DNA of 64,000 bases from Rugosimonospora acidiphila (GTDB lineage Bacteria; Actinomycetota; Actinomycetes; Mycobacteriales; Micromonosporaceae): the NCBI RefSeq assembly GCF_039543385.1, contig NZ_BAABJQ010000016.1:62001-126000 (forward strand), written 5' to 3'. This document shows positions 46,570 through 60,569 of this stretch, in pieces. Within the stretch, counting starts at the first letter, position 1. The number at the start of each line of letters is the position of its first letter. A model generated the notes under the pieces. That model searched no databases. It saw nothing but the letters and a program-made list of their open reading frames with translations, and had not been told where the DNA came from. The position numbers and the translations under genes were made by a program.

Positions 46570-47355
46570 TCAGTTTTCGTTGTACCGGACGATCCTGACG
46601 AATTCCTCGGCGTCCAGGCTCGCCCCGCCGATCAGTGCGCCGTCGACGTCGGGCCCCGCCATGATCGCGGCGATATTCGACGACTTCACCGAGCCGCCGT
46701 ACAACAGCCGGATCCGCTCGGCGGTCGGGCCCCCGAAGTTCTCGGCGATGCGCTGGCGGACACCGCCGACGACCTCCTGGGCGTCATCGGGCGTAGCGGT
46801 CTTGCCGGTACCGATCGCCCAGATCGGCTCGTACGCGATCACAATCTTCTCGATCTGCTCGGCGCTCAGCCCGATCAGGGCCGCGTCGAGCTGGTCGATG
46901 CAGTGGCGCATGTGGCCGCCGGCCTCGCGGACGTCGAGCCCCTCGCCCACGCACAGGATGGGCACGATGTCGTGCGCCAGGGCCGCCTTGACCTTCGCCG
47001 CCACCAGGGCATCGTCCTCGTGGTGGTACGCCCGGCGCTCCGAGTGCCCCACCACCACGTACTGGCAGCCGAGCTTGGCGAGCATCGGGCCGGACACGTC
47101 CCCGGTATACGCCCCGCTGGGGAACGGCGACAGGTCCTGCGCGCCGTAGCCGAGCAGCAGCTTGTCCCCGTCGATCAGCGTCTGCACACTGCGCAGGTCG
47201 ATGAACGGCGGCAGCACCACCACCTCGACCTCGCTGAGCAGCTTCTCCGGCAGGCTGAACGCCAGCTTCTGGGTCAGCGCGATGGCCTCGAGGTGGTTGA
47301 GGTTCATCTTCCAGTTGCCGGCCATCAGCGGCCGCCGTGCCTGCTTGGCGGCCAC
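46570..47355 (-). CDS. tpiA: Triosephosphate isomerase
   Basis: A 261-aa TIM-barrel enzyme that interconverts dihydroxyacetone phosphate and glyceraldehyde-3-phosphate. Active-site residues are in RPLMAGNWKMNLNHLEA (Lys about 16), YVVVGHSERRAYHHEDDALV (His about 103) and IVIAYEPIWAIGTGKTA (Glu about 175), and the flexible loop-6 follows. GTG start 47355; it begins 2 bases after the pgk stop, so it is in the gap-pgk-tpiA operon. Ends at a strong terminator. Confidence 0.97.
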   Translation of the reverse strand: MAAKQARRPLMAGNWKMNLNHLEAIALTQKLAFSLPEKLLSEVEVVVLPPFIDLRSVQTLIDGDKLLLGYGAQDLSPFPSGAYTGDVSGPMLAKLGCQYVVVGHSERRAYHHEDDALVAAKVKAALAHDIVPILCVGEGLDVREAGGHMRHCIDQLDAALIGLSAEQIEKIVIAYEPIWAIGTGKTATPDDAQEVVGGVRQRIAENFGGPTAERIRLLYGGSVKSSNIAAIMAGPDVDGALIGGASLDAEEFVRIVRYNEN

Positions 47356-47357
47356 CC

Positions 47358-48541
47358 TCAGCCCTCCAATGCGGCGACGCCGGGAAGGCTCTTGCCCTCC
47401 AGGTACTCCAGGGACGCACCGCCACCCGTCGAGATGTGGGTGAATCCGTCCTCGGGCAGCCCGAGGCTGCGCACCGCGGCGGCCGAGTCGCCGCCACCGA
47501 CCACGGTGAAGCCGTCCACCTTGGTGATCGCCTCGGCCACCCCGCGGGTACCCGCGGCGAACGGCGCCAGCTCGAACACGCCCATCGGCCCGTTCCAGAA
47601 CACCGTCCGGGCACCGGCGATCGCCTCAGCGAACGCGGTCACGCTGTCCGGGCCGATGTCCAGGCCCAGCCACCCGTCCGGAATGGCGCTGTCCTCGACC
47701 GTGCGCACCTGCGCGTCGGCGGCGAACCGGTCGGCGGCCACGATGTCCGTGGGCAGCTTGATCTTCCCGGCGAACCGCTCCAGCAGATCCCGGCAGGTCT
47801 GCACCATGTCGTCCTCGAGCAGCGACTTGCCCACCTCGTAGCCCAGGGCCTTGAGGAAGGTGAAGCACATGCCGCCGCCGATGAGCAGCTCGTCGACCTT
47901 GGGCGCGAGCGCCTCAATGACGGCCAGCTTGTCGGAGACCTTGCTGCCGCCCAGCACCACGACGTAGGGCCGCTGCGGCTCGCCGGTCAGCTTGCCGAGC
48001 ACCTCCAGCTCCCGCAGCACCAGGCCGCCCGCGTAGTGCCGCAGCAGCTTCGCCACGTCGTACACGCTGGCGTGCTTGCGGTGCACCGCGCCGAACGCGT
48101 CGTCGACGTACACCTCGCCGAACGCGGCCAGCTCCCGCGCGAAGGCGGTCCGCTCGGCCTCGTCCTTGCTGGTCTCCCCCGGGTTGAACCGCAGGTTCTC
48201 CAGCAGCGCGAGCTGGCCGTCGGCCAGGCCCGCCACGATGCCCTTGGCCGAGGGGCCCACGGTGTCGTCGGCGAAGGCGACCTCGCCGCCGATCAGCTCA
48301 CCCAGCCGCCGGGCCACCGGGGCCAGGCTGTACTTGGGCTCCGGCGCGCCCTTGGGACGCCCCAGGTGGGACATGACGGTGACCCGGGCGCCGGCGCCGA
48401 GCAGCGCGGAAAGCGTCGGCAGCACGGCCCGGATCCGGCCGTCGTCGGTGATCCGGTCCCCGTCGAGGGGGACGTTCAGGTCGGCGCGCACCAGGACGCG
48501 CCGGCCCGAAACTCCCTCGCTCAGCAGAGCGTCGAGCGTGT

Positions 48542-48545
<4 letters not shown>
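47358..48545 (-). CDS. pgk: Phosphoglycerate kinase
   Basis: A 395-aa glycolytic kinase that makes ATP from 1,3-bisphosphoglycerate. Conserved parts are VLVRADLNVPLDGDRITDD (about 18-36), MSHLGRPKGAPEPKYSLAPV (about 59-78), LLENLRFNPGETS, DDAFGAVHRKHASVYDVA, VVLGGSKVSDKLAVIEAL, and the nucleotide-binding end VVGGGDSAAAVRSLG. GTG 48545 overlaps the gap stop by 4 bases (GTGA). No fusions or breaks. Confidence 0.97.
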
Positions 48546-49546
<1,001 letters not shown>

Positions 49547-49807
49547 AGGACACATCTCCTTGCCGCAGTTGTTATGGTTGGTCCGCCTTCGCGCACCCGG
49601 CGACGCTGCCGGTCCTGCCCTCGGTACGGCGCGTCGGCTCCGTCGCCGAACAAGGACGACCATACCGAATTAGCGGTGCTGGTCCGTATCCGGGGAGCGC
49701 GGCGAGGCCGGCTCGTCGCGCGGGAGAACACCCCCTGACGCCCCCGCTGGCCAGCCCTTTCTCGGAAGGTTCCCGGGCAGGCGTCGCGGGGAGCGTGGGG
49801 CGAGGGA

Positions 49808-50788
49808 TCAGCTGGCGAGCATCTCCGGCGTGACCGCGGCCTCGGTGTCCGGTACGCCCAGATCACGGGCCCGCTTGTCGGCCAGGGCCAGCAGCCGCCG
49901 GATCCGCCCGGCGATGGCGTCCTTGGTCAGCGGCGGATCGGCCAGCGCGCCCAACTCTTCCAGCGACGCCTGGCGGTGCTCCAACCGCAGCCTGCCGGCG
50001 CTGGTCAGATGGTTGGGCGCGTCCTCGGCGAGGATCTCCAGCGCCCGGGTGACCCGGGCCGCCGCGGCCACCGCCGCGCGCGCCGAACGCCGCAGGTTCG
50101 CGTCGTCGAAGTTCGCCAGCCGGTTGGCGGTCGCCCGCACCTCGCGGCGTACCCGCCGCTCCTCCCACGCCAGCACGCTGGCGTGCGCACCGATCCGGGT
50201 CAGCATCTGGGCGATCGCGTCGCCGTCCTTGACCACTACCCGGTCGACCCCGCGCACCTCGCGGGGCTTGGCCGCGATGCCGAGGCGGCGGGCCGCGCCG
50301 ACCAGCGCCAGCGCCGACTCCGGCCCCGGGCAGGTGATCTCCAGCGCGCACGACCGGCCCGGTTCGGTCAGCGATCCGTGCGCCATGAACGCACCGCGCC
50401 AGGCCGCCGCCGCGCAGCACACGTTGGCCGACACGACATGGGGCGGCAGGCCGCGCACCGGTCGGCCGCGCACGTCCAGCAGCCCGGTCTGGCGGGCCAG
50501 GGCCTCGCCGTCCTTGACCACCCGCACGATGTAGTGGCTGCCCTTGCGCAGGCCACCCGACGCGAGCACGTGAATCTCGCTCGGGTACCCGTACACCTCG
50601 GCGATCTCCCGCCGCAGCCGGCGGGCCACCGCGCCGGTGTCCAGCTCAGCCTCGACCACCACCCGCCCGGAGACGATGTGCAACCCACCCGCGAACCGCA
50701 GCAGGGCGGCCATCTCGGCCCGCCGGCAGCACGGCTTGGGAACGTCCACCCGGCTGAGTTCGTCCTTGACCGCAGCCGTCATCGCCAT
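49808..50788 (-). CDS. whiA: WhiA sporulation/cell division regulator
   Basis: A 326-aa WhiA protein. It has an N-terminal LAGLIDADG-homing-endonuclease-like domain lacking catalytic residues (VKDELSRVDVPKPCCRRAEM then AALLRFAGGLHI) and a C-terminal HTH (LEELGALADPPLTKDAIAGR and IRRLLALADKRARDLG). In Streptomyces, WhiA with WhiB switches on septation genes during sporulation; a related role is likely here. GAGGTGA precedes the ATG by about 8 bases. It lies in the conserved order uvrC-rapZ-yvcK-whiA. Confidence 0.96.
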   Translation of the reverse strand: MAMTAAVKDELSRVDVPKPCCRRAEMAALLRFAGGLHIVSGRVVVEAELDTGAVARRLRREIAEVYGYPSEIHVLASGGLRKGSHYIVRVVKDGEALARQTGLLDVRGRPVRGLPPHVVSANVCCAAAAWRGAFMAHGSLTEPGRSCALEITCPGPESALALVGAARRLGIAAKPREVRGVDRVVVKDGDAIAQMLTRIGAHASVLAWEERRVRREVRATANRLANFDDANLRRSARAAVAAAARVTRALEILAEDAPNHLTSAGRLRLEHRQASLEELGALADPPLTKDAIAGRIRRLLALADKRARDLGVPDTEAAVTPEMLAS

Positions 50789-50822
50789 CGTCTGGTCACC
50801 TCACGCCCACCCCAACTTTGTT

Positions 50823-51749
50823 TCACCTTGCGGTCCCCAACACTGGTGACAGGGCCACCGCGAGCGCGGACGGATCATGTCGCGGGCACCCGGAATCGAC
50901 CGCTACCGGAGCCAGGACAAGGCGCGCACCCAGCGATTCTGCCGCACGCTGCACTGGTTCGGGGTCACCTACAGCTTTCCCATCCGCAAGAACTACATCT
51001 GCCGTCAGGCCCGGCAGGTAACGGGTCAACGCGTGGAGATGGTCGGGTACCGGCAGGCTGGCGGTCTCCTTTTCCGCGGCGAGGTTGAGCGTCACGACCC
51101 GGCGGGCCGGGCTGGCCAGGATCGCCGCCGCCAGCTCGGGTACCAGCAGGTGCGGGATCACCGAGGTGTACCAGGATCCGGGGCCGAAGATCAGCCAGTC
51201 GGCGGCCTCGACCGCGCGCACCGCCTCGGCGCATGCCGGTGGCGAGGGAGGCAGGATCCTGACCACCTCAACGTGACCCGGTGTAATCGCCACCTCATGC
51301 TGCCCGCGCACCGACTCGACCACGCCGGACGCGTGGCGCACCTCGGCCTCGATCTCCACCGGTACCCGCGACATGGGCAGCACCCGGCCGGCCGAGTGCA
51401 GCAGGGCTGCGGCGTGGTCCAATGCCGCCACGGCGTCCCCGTGCAGCTCCATCAGCCCGCACAGCACCAGATTCCCGACCGTGTGCCCACCCAGCGGATC
51501 GGCTCCGTCGAACCGGTACTGGAACAGGTCGGCGGTGCCCGCCGACAGCGGATCGGAGCCGGCCAGCGCGGCGAGGGCCTGACGCAGGTCGCCCGGCGGC
51601 AGCACGCCCCGATCGGCGCGCAGCCGCCCGCTGGAGCCACCGTCGTCACCGACCGTGACCACCGCGGTGATTTCCAGGTCCGGTACGCGGCGCAGCGCGC
51701 GCAGTGAGACGGACAGCCCGTGACCGCCGCCGAAGGCCACCACCCTCAT
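50823..51749 (-). CDS. YvcK/CofD-like protein
   Basis: A 308-aa protein of the YvcK (GlcNAc-UDP-binding) family, related to CofD. Key segments are VVAFGGGHGLSVSLRALRR (about 3-21), VVTVGDDGGSSGRLRADRGV (about 30-49, the DDGGSSG signature), LPPGDLRQALAAL and GHTVGNLVLCGLMEL. In Bacillus, YvcK affects gluconeogenic growth and cell shape. ATG 51749 (MRVVAFGGG) is where the family homology begins; an ATG at 51761 is an alternative. It lies between rapZ and whiA in the usual actinobacterial order. Confidence 0.92.
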   Translation of the reverse strand: MRVVAFGGGHGLSVSLRALRRVPDLEITAVVTVGDDGGSSGRLRADRGVLPPGDLRQALAALAGSDPLSAGTADLFQYRFDGADPLGGHTVGNLVLCGLMELHGDAVAALDHAAALLHSAGRVLPMSRVPVEIEAEVRHASGVVESVRGQHEVAITPGHVEVVRILPPSPPACAEAVRAVEAADWLIFGPGSWYTSVIPHLLVPELAAAILASPARRVVTLNLAAEKETASLPVPDHLHALTRYLPGLTADVVLADGKAVGDPEPVQRAAESLGARLVLAPVAVDSGCPRHDPSALAVALSPVLGTAR

Positions 51750-51807
51750 CGGCGCCCACATCCCGCCGCCCGGCGCCACCGGGCCGCGTCGCGGATCGCG
51801 GCCGCGC

Positions 51808-52692
51808 TCATTCCCGACCCAGATCCCGGTGGTGCGCGTTGGCCACCACCCGCAACTCGCGCAGCCGGCGGGCCAGCTCCTCGGCGATGGCCACGCTGCG
51901 GTGCTTACCGCCGGTGCAGCCGACCGCGACGGCCAGGTATCGCTTGCCCTCACGTTCGAAGCCGGGCGCGGTGGCATTGATCAGTCGCGCGTACGTCTCG
52001 ACGAAGGTGACCGCACCGCGCTGGCCCAGCACGTACCGGCTGACCTCGGGCTCCTGCCCGGTGTGATCGCGCAGCTCCGGCACCCAGTAGGGGTTGGGGA
52101 GGAAGCGGGCGTCGAGCACGAAGTCGGCGTCGGGCGGCAGGCCGTACTTGAAGCCGAAGGACAGCACGGTGACCCGCAGCCGCCGGGCGTCCTCGCCGCC
52201 GAACAGCTCCTCCACCCGGCTGCGTAGCTGGTTGACGTTCAGGTGGCTGGTGTCGATGAGCACGTCGGCCGCCTCGCGCGCCTCGCGCAGCAGCTCCCGC
52301 TCCGCCGCGATGCCGTCGGCCAGCCGGCCGTCGCCCTGCAGCGGGTGCGAGCGCCGGACATTCTCGAAACGACGGATGAGCACCTCGTCGTCGGCGTCCA
52401 CGAACACCACCCGAGGGCTGTAGCCGCGCTCCTTGAGCGCCTGGACGGCCCCGCCCAGATCCGTGGAGAACGCCCTGCTGCGCACGTCGAGGACCATCGC
52501 CGTCTGCCGAGCGGTGCCACCGGCCCGGTGGGCGAGCTCGGCCATGTCGAGCATCAGCGCCTGCGGCAGGTTGTCGACCACGTAGTAACCGACGTTCTCC
52601 AGGGCGCGGGCCACGGTGCTTCGCCCGCCGCCGGACACGCCGGTAACGATCACCAGGTCGGTATCGGAGCGCGGCTGCTCCTCCTCGATCAC
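51808..52692 (-). CDS. rapZ: RapZ-like nucleotide-binding regulator
   Basis: A 294-aa RapZ/YvcJ protein. The P-loop reads IVTGVSGGGRSTVARAL (about 15-31), with Arg in place of the usual Lys, the actinobacterial form. It continues with YYVVDNLPQALMLDMAELA. The C-terminal domain carries FLPNPYWVPELRDHTGQE and AVGCTGGKHRSVAIAEELA (about 265-283), the RapZ hallmark. E. coli RapZ directs degradation of a small RNA in amino-sugar control; the actinobacterial role is unsettled. GTG 52692 has GGGGGA 3-8 bases upstream. Confidence 0.93.
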   Translation of the reverse strand: MIEEEQPRSDTDLVIVTGVSGGGRSTVARALENVGYYVVDNLPQALMLDMAELAHRAGGTARQTAMVLDVRSRAFSTDLGGAVQALKERGYSPRVVFVDADDEVLIRRFENVRRSHPLQGDGRLADGIAAERELLREAREAADVLIDTSHLNVNQLRSRVEELFGGEDARRLRVTVLSFGFKYGLPPDADFVLDARFLPNPYWVPELRDHTGQEPEVSRYVLGQRGAVTFVETYARLINATAPGFEREGKRYLAVAVGCTGGKHRSVAIAEELARRLRELRVVANAHHRDLGRE

Positions 52693-52772
52693 GCTTCCCC
52701 CCTCGCGTGGCGCGCCAACCACGGGTCGGGCGTGACGGCGCTGGCGTTCCAAATCCTAGGCGAACTGCCCAA

Positions 52773-54929
52773 CTAGGCTTCTTCGCCCCTGCTCGGGGCC
52801 TCGATGACCTCGCCTGCCACATGATCATCGCTGCCCGGCGCGGGCCCGCCGCCCGCCGGGCCGCCCGCGATCGCCACCGCGCCGGCGCCTGGCGCCGCGT
52901 CCGCCGCAGTGCCGGCGTCCGGCGCCGCATCCACCGCCACGTCACCCTGCGGCCCCGCATCCGCGACCGCGTCGGCGTCCGACGCCGCATCCACCGCCCC
53001 GTCGGCGTTTGGCACCGCGTCCGGCGCCGTTTCATCGCCGCGCAGCGCGGCCACGATCGCGGCTGCGGTGCGCGGACCGATGCCGGGCACCGTGGCGATC
53101 TCGTCCGGGCCGGCCGCGGCCAGCCGCCGCAGCGAACCGAAGCGGGCCAGCAGCGCCTTGCGCCGGGTGTCGCCCAGGCCCGGGATGGAGTCCAGCTGCG
53201 ACGCGGTCATGCGCTTCGACCGCCGCTGCCGGTGGAAGGTGATCGCGAAGCGGTGCGCCTCGTCGCGGACGCGCTGCAGCAGGTACAGGCCCTCGGAGGC
53301 GCGCGGCAGGATCAGCGGGAAGTCCTCGCCGGGCAGCCACACCTCCTCCAGCCGCTTGGCCAGCCCGCACAGCGTGATGTCGGTGATGCCGAACTCGGCG
53401 AGCACCTCGGCGGCCGCGTTGACCTGGGGGGCGCCGCCGTCGACCACCAGCAACTGGGGCGGGTAGGCGAACTTGCGCGGCTTGCCGGTCTCCGGGTCGA
53501 CGCCGGGGCGGTCCGGGTCGCCGTCCCCGGCCGTCACCGCCTCCACGTACCGCGCGAACCGCCGGCGCAGCACCTCCGACAGCGCCGAGAGGTCGTCCGT
53601 GGCGCCGCGCACCGCGAACCGCCGGTACTCGGCCTTGCGGGGCAGCCCGTCCTCGAAGACGACCATGCTGGCGACCACGTCGGTGCCCTGGATCTGGGAC
53701 ACGTCGTAGCACTCCACCCGCAGCGGCGCCTGCTCCATGCCCAGCGCCTCGGCGATCTCCTCCAGTGCCTTGCTCCGGGTGGTGAGGTCGCCGGCCCGGC
53801 GCAGCTTGTGCTGCGCCAACGACTGGGCGGCGTTGCGCGCCACGGTCTCCAGCAGGGTGCGCTTGTCGCCGCGCTGCGGCACCCGCAGCTGCACCCGGCT
53901 GCCCCGGTGCTCCGACAGCCACTCGGTCAGCGCCTCGGCGTCCGGCGGCAGGGCCGGCACCAGCAGTTCCCGGGGCACGTCGGCCTCGCCGGTCTCGGCG
54001 CCGTAGACCTGGCTGCAGAAGTGGTGCACCAGGTCGCCGGTGTCCAGCTCCTCGGTCTTCTCCACCACCCAGCCGCGCTGCCCGCGCACCCGCCCGCCGC
54101 GCACGTGGAAGACCTGCACCGCGGCCTCGAGCGGGTCCTCGGCGAAGGCCACCACGTCGGCGTCGGTGCCGTCACCGAACACCACCGCCTGCTTCTCCAT
54201 CGCCCGGCGCAGCGCGGTGAGGTCGTCCCGCAGCCGGGCGGCCTTCTCGAACTCCAGCGCGTCGGAGGCGGCGTGCATCTCCCGCTGCAGCCGGCGCTCC
54301 ATGGTGTCGGTGCGCCCGGCCATGAAGTCGCAGAACTCGTCGACGATCCGCCGGTGCTCGTCCGCGTCGACCTGCCCGACGCAGGGCGCCGAGCACTTGC
54401 CGATATAGCCGAGCAGGCAGGGCCGGCCGATCTGCCCGGAGCGCTTGAACACCCCGGCCGAGCAGGTGCGCGCGGGGAACACCCGCAGCAGCAGGTCGAG
54501 GGTCTCCCGGATGGCCCAGGCGTGGGAATACGGCCCGAAGTAGCGCACACCCTTGCGCTTGGCGCCGCGCATCACCTGCAGGCGCGGGAACTCCTCGTTG
54601 AGGGTGACCGCCAGGAACGGGTACGACTTGTCGTCGCGGTATTTGACGTTGAAGCGGGGGTCGTACTCCTTGATCCAGGTGTACTCCTGCTGCAGCGCCT
54701 CGACCTCGGTGCCCACCGTGATCCAGTCGACCCGGGCGGCGGTGGTGACCATCTGCTGGGTACGCGGGTGCAGCGTCCAGGGGTCGGCGAAGTAGGAGTT
54801 GAGCCGGCTGCGCAGGCTCTTGGCCTTACCGACATAGATCACCCGGTCGGTGGGGTCGTAGAACCGGTACACACCGGGCGCATCGGGGATCGTTCCGGGC
54901 GCCGGGCGATACGTGGTCGGATCGGGCAC
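52773..54929 (-). CDS. uvrC: UvrC excinuclease subunit with a low-complexity tail
   Basis: A 718-aa UvrC that makes both incisions in nucleotide excision repair. An N-terminal GIY-YIG nuclease (PDAPGVYRFYDPTDRVIYVG then KAKSLRSRLNSYF) is followed by a Cys-rich motif (CSAGVFKRSGQIGRPCLLGY), the UvrB-binding UVR helix (DALEFEKAARLRDDLTALRR), the RNase-H-like domain (LRVECYDVSQIQGTDVVASM) and two helix-hairpin-helix motifs (SIPGLGDTRRKALLARF, TVPGIGPRTAAAIVAAL) ending near residue 640. After that comes an about 75-residue Ala/Asp/Gly/Pro tail with DA-rich repeats. GTG start. Confidence 0.96.
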   Translation of the reverse strand: MPDPTTYRPAPGTIPDAPGVYRFYDPTDRVIYVGKAKSLRSRLNSYFADPWTLHPRTQQMVTTAARVDWITVGTEVEALQQEYTWIKEYDPRFNVKYRDDKSYPFLAVTLNEEFPRLQVMRGAKRKGVRYFGPYSHAWAIRETLDLLLRVFPARTCSAGVFKRSGQIGRPCLLGYIGKCSAPCVGQVDADEHRRIVDEFCDFMAGRTDTMERRLQREMHAASDALEFEKAARLRDDLTALRRAMEKQAVVFGDGTDADVVAFAEDPLEAAVQVFHVRGGRVRGQRGWVVEKTEELDTGDLVHHFCSQVYGAETGEADVPRELLVPALPPDAEALTEWLSEHRGSRVQLRVPQRGDKRTLLETVARNAAQSLAQHKLRRAGDLTTRSKALEEIAEALGMEQAPLRVECYDVSQIQGTDVVASMVVFEDGLPRKAEYRRFAVRGATDDLSALSEVLRRRFARYVEAVTAGDGDPDRPGVDPETGKPRKFAYPPQLLVVDGGAPQVNAAAEVLAEFGITDITLCGLAKRLEEVWLPGEDFPLILPRASEGLYLLQRVRDEAHRFAITFHRQRRSKRMTASQLDSIPGLGDTRRKALLARFGSLRRLAAAGPDEIATVPGIGPRTAAAIVAALRGDETAPDAVPNADGAVDAASDADAVADAGPQGDVAVDAAPDAGTAADAAPGAGAVAIAGGPAGGGPAPGSDDHVAGEVIEAPSRGEEA
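52860..53035 (-). repeat. Low-complexity, imperfectly repeated uvrC tail DNA
   Basis: GC-rich degenerate repeats encode DA-rich units such as DAVPNADGAVDAASDADAVA at the UvrC C-terminus. The repeat is approximate, with short recurrences of GACGCC/GCCGCATCC-like blocks, and does not disturb the reading frame. Confidence 0.5.
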
Positions 54930-55138
54930 GCAGCAAGCCTAGTCCGGTGGTCTGACATTACCGCTGGAACCATCGCGGGCAGCCGGACGACGGGTCCGGA
55001 TCGTCGCTCGACGCCAGACGCGCCGAGCCAGACTGACCGGCGGCGCCATGCGGATTGCGGAGGGGTGGCCACATCGGCCTTTGGATCGGTCGGACCGGCC
55101 GCACCGCCGGCCCGACCCGCATAGCGTGAACCCGCCGA

Positions 55139-55624
55139 TCAGCTCACGGTCAGGGTGTCGCCGGTTACGGTGACCGTCTTGCTGGCCAGCGGCCTCGGCG
55201 CCGGGCCGGCCTTGACCGAGCCGTCGGTGATCGAATACTGGCTGCCATGGCACGGACAGTCGATGGTGCCGTTCTGGACCTTGGAGACCTGGCACCCCTG
55301 GTGCGTACAGGTGGCGCTGAAGGCCTTGAAGTTGCCGGCCGTCGGCTGGGTGACCACGATGTTCTGACCCGGGAAGACCATGCCGCCGCCGGACGGGATC
55401 TCGGAGACCTTGATGGCGGGGCCGTCGGAGCCGCCGCTGGAGGAGTCGCCCCCGTCCGCCGGGCCCGCACCCGCGTCGTTGTTGGAGTTGCCGGCCGGGT
55501 TGCCCGCGCCCGTCGCCGCGCCGGAGCTTCCGCATGCGGCCAGTGCCACGACCGCACCGGCCGCGCCGACGCCGGCAAGCATCAGCTTGCGGCGCGGTAG
55601 ATCCACGCTATCCGTATCGTTCAT
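55139..55624 (-). CDS. Membrane-anchored Rieske [2Fe-2S] lipoprotein
   Basis: A 161-aa protein. The N-terminus LPRRKLMLAGVGAAGAVVAL is a twin-Arg-like signal, and the lipobox is LAAC (Cys about 31). A Ser/Gly/Asp-rich linker follows (about 33-70). The C-terminal Rieske domain has FSATCTHQGCQVSKVQNGT (Cys, His about 106-108) and IDCPCHGSQYSITDGS (Cys, His about 125-128), with the extra Cys pair (Cys111, Cys127-like) that forms a disulfide in respiratory-type Rieske proteins. Probable electron-transfer role at the membrane surface. It sits between uvrA and uvrC, with no obvious partner. Region 54930-55138 has no gene. Confidence 0.87.
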   Translation of the reverse strand: MNDTDSVDLPRRKLMLAGVGAAGAVVALAACGSSGAATGAGNPAGNSNNDAGAGPADGGDSSSGGSDGPAIKVSEIPSGGGMVFPGQNIVVTQPTAGNFKAFSATCTHQGCQVSKVQNGTIDCPCHGSQYSITDGSVKAGPAPRPLASKTVTVTGDTLTVS

Positions 55625-55692
55625 TGCCTCTCCTACAAACCGACGTGGTCAACCCTCTGCACTGGTTGACACGCCAGTTTGCCCCACATGGT

Positions 55693-58986
<3,294 letters not shown>

Positions 58987-59245
58987 GGCCCGCCCACTCC
59001 AGAGTTTTGTCCCGTTATGTCCTGGCACGAGGATGCCGCCGCAACCATAGCTACGCCGTATGACATTTTTCGTCGACCACGACAGCAGGAGCCAACTCTC
59101 CCGCGCCGGCGACTATTCCGGCACCCGCCCCGCTGGTCGCTTCGGCATCCAGCCCGCTGATCGCACGACGGTCTCATCACGACGAGCTGACCGTCACGAC
59201 AAGCGCCTCGCTCGAACAGCTGTTCGGCGACGAACATATCACGCG

Positions 59246-60361
59246 TCAGCCGGGCAAGTGCCCAACCCGGCCAGCCGCGCGTCCCTGCCGTTGCCGGCGC
59301 CGCCACTCGGCCCCGGACTCGACGGCCAGCCGGGCGTCACGCCGGCGCGACTGCCCGTCCAGCTCCCGGCGCAGCCTGCGCCAGCTGTCCAGGCGCCGCG
59401 CGGTCAGCTCGCCGGTGGCCAGCGCCTCGCGCACCGCGCACCCGGGCTCCAGATCATGATCACAGTCGGCGAACCGGCACCCCTCGGCAAGCCGGTCGAT
59501 CTCGGCGAAGACCTGTCTGAGCCCGGGTTCGGAGTCGAACAGTCCGACCGCCCGCACGCCCGGGGTGTCCAGCACCGCACCGCCGCCGGGCAGCGGAACC
59601 AGCACCCGGTACGTGGTGGTGTGCCGCCCCCGCCCGTCCGAGCGGCGGATCGACCGGGTACCCATCACCGGCGCCCCGGCCAGCGCGTTGACCAGCGTCG
59701 ATTTGCCCGATCCCGACGGGCCGAGCAGCCCGAGGGTGCGCCCCGCGGCCACCAGCGGGCGGAGCCGGTCCAGGCCCGTACCCCGTTGGGCACTGACCGT
59801 GATCACCTCCACTCCACCGGTCGCCTCGGCGACCTGCCGCGCCACCGGCTCCGGGCGGGCCAGCAGGTCGGCCTTTGTGAGCAGTACCAGCGGCCGGGCG
59901 CCAGACGAGATCGCCAGGGCGAGCAGCCGTTCGATCTGGGCCAGGTCGGGCGCCGGCGCCATCGGCTCCACGACCGCGGCCACGTCGAGATTCGCCGCCA
60001 GCACCTGGCCCCGCGAGTCCCGGCCGGCGGTGGCCCGCAGGATGCGGGTACGCCGGGGCAACACGGCCTCGATCGTGGTGCGCCGGTCGGGCCAGGTCCG
60101 CACCGCCAACCAGTCTCCGGCGCACGGCAGCCAGACCGGATCCCGGGCGCACCGGGCCAGCCAATCGCCGCCCAGGCTGGCCCGGTCGGCCCCGTCCGCG
60201 GTGAAGATGGTGCACACGCCGCGATCCACCCGGGCGACCCGGGCCGGTCGGTACCCGGACAGAGCGGCACCCGACCTCCTCGGCGGCGCCCCGTGGGTCA
60301 GCTCGGCGTACGCGGAGGCGAAATCGGCGTCCCAACCGAGGGACGCGAGGTCGAACGTCAT
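59246..60361 (-). CDS. rsgA: RsgA, small-subunit-dependent ribosome GTPase
   Basis: A 371-aa circularly permuted GTPase that checks late 30S ribosome assembly. The order of motifs is G4 (VLLTKADLLA, about 158-167), then G1 (LGLLGPSGSGKSTLVNALAG, about 212-231) and G3 (GAVLDTPGVRAVGLF, about 267-281), which is the RsgA hallmark. The C-terminal zinc domain is CRFADCDHDLEPGCAVREAL (about 302-321). N-terminal OB-fold-like region has DRGVCTIFTADG. It is divergent from the DinB-type gene. Region 58987-59245, between it and uvrA, holds no gene. Confidence 0.95.
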   Translation of the reverse strand: MTFDLASLGWDADFASAYAELTHGAPPRRSGAALSGYRPARVARVDRGVCTIFTADGADRASLGGDWLARCARDPVWLPCAGDWLAVRTWPDRRTTIEAVLPRRTRILRATAGRDSRGQVLAANLDVAAVVEPMAPAPDLAQIERLLALAISSGARPLVLLTKADLLARPEPVARQVAEATGGVEVITVSAQRGTGLDRLRPLVAAGRTLGLLGPSGSGKSTLVNALAGAPVMGTRSIRRSDGRGRHTTTYRVLVPLPGGGAVLDTPGVRAVGLFDSEPGLRQVFAEIDRLAEGCRFADCDHDLEPGCAVREALATGELTARRLDSWRRLRRELDGQSRRRDARLAVESGAEWRRRQRQGRAAGRVGHLPG

Positions 60362-60556
60362 GAGTCCCTACTTCGCGGAGAACGGGGATGAGGCGGGCAG
60401 CGCGCGACTTCGGGGCACCGGGCCCACCTCCTCTCGCCATGCCGCTGACCGCGCGGACGCGATGCGCGAGCGCCGGATCCGCGGCGCTGGCCGGTTCCGG
60501 CACGCATCGGTATCGACGGTACGGCGGGCGCTCGCGCGAGGGAAACGCATTAACGG

Positions 60557-60562
60557 TACGGT
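60557..60562 (+). promoter_or_regulatory. -10 box of the mycothiol-enzyme gene
   Basis: TACGGT lies 7 bases before the GTG at 60570; no Shine-Dalgarno sequence is obvious. The transcript is probably leaderless. Confidence 0.35.
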
Positions 60563-60569
60563 CGGTGGC

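Noticed and set aside
52707..55124. A long plus-strand open frame across uvrC
   Set aside because: It is antisense to a full-length UvrC with all domains; its composition is typical of a GC-rich shadow frame.
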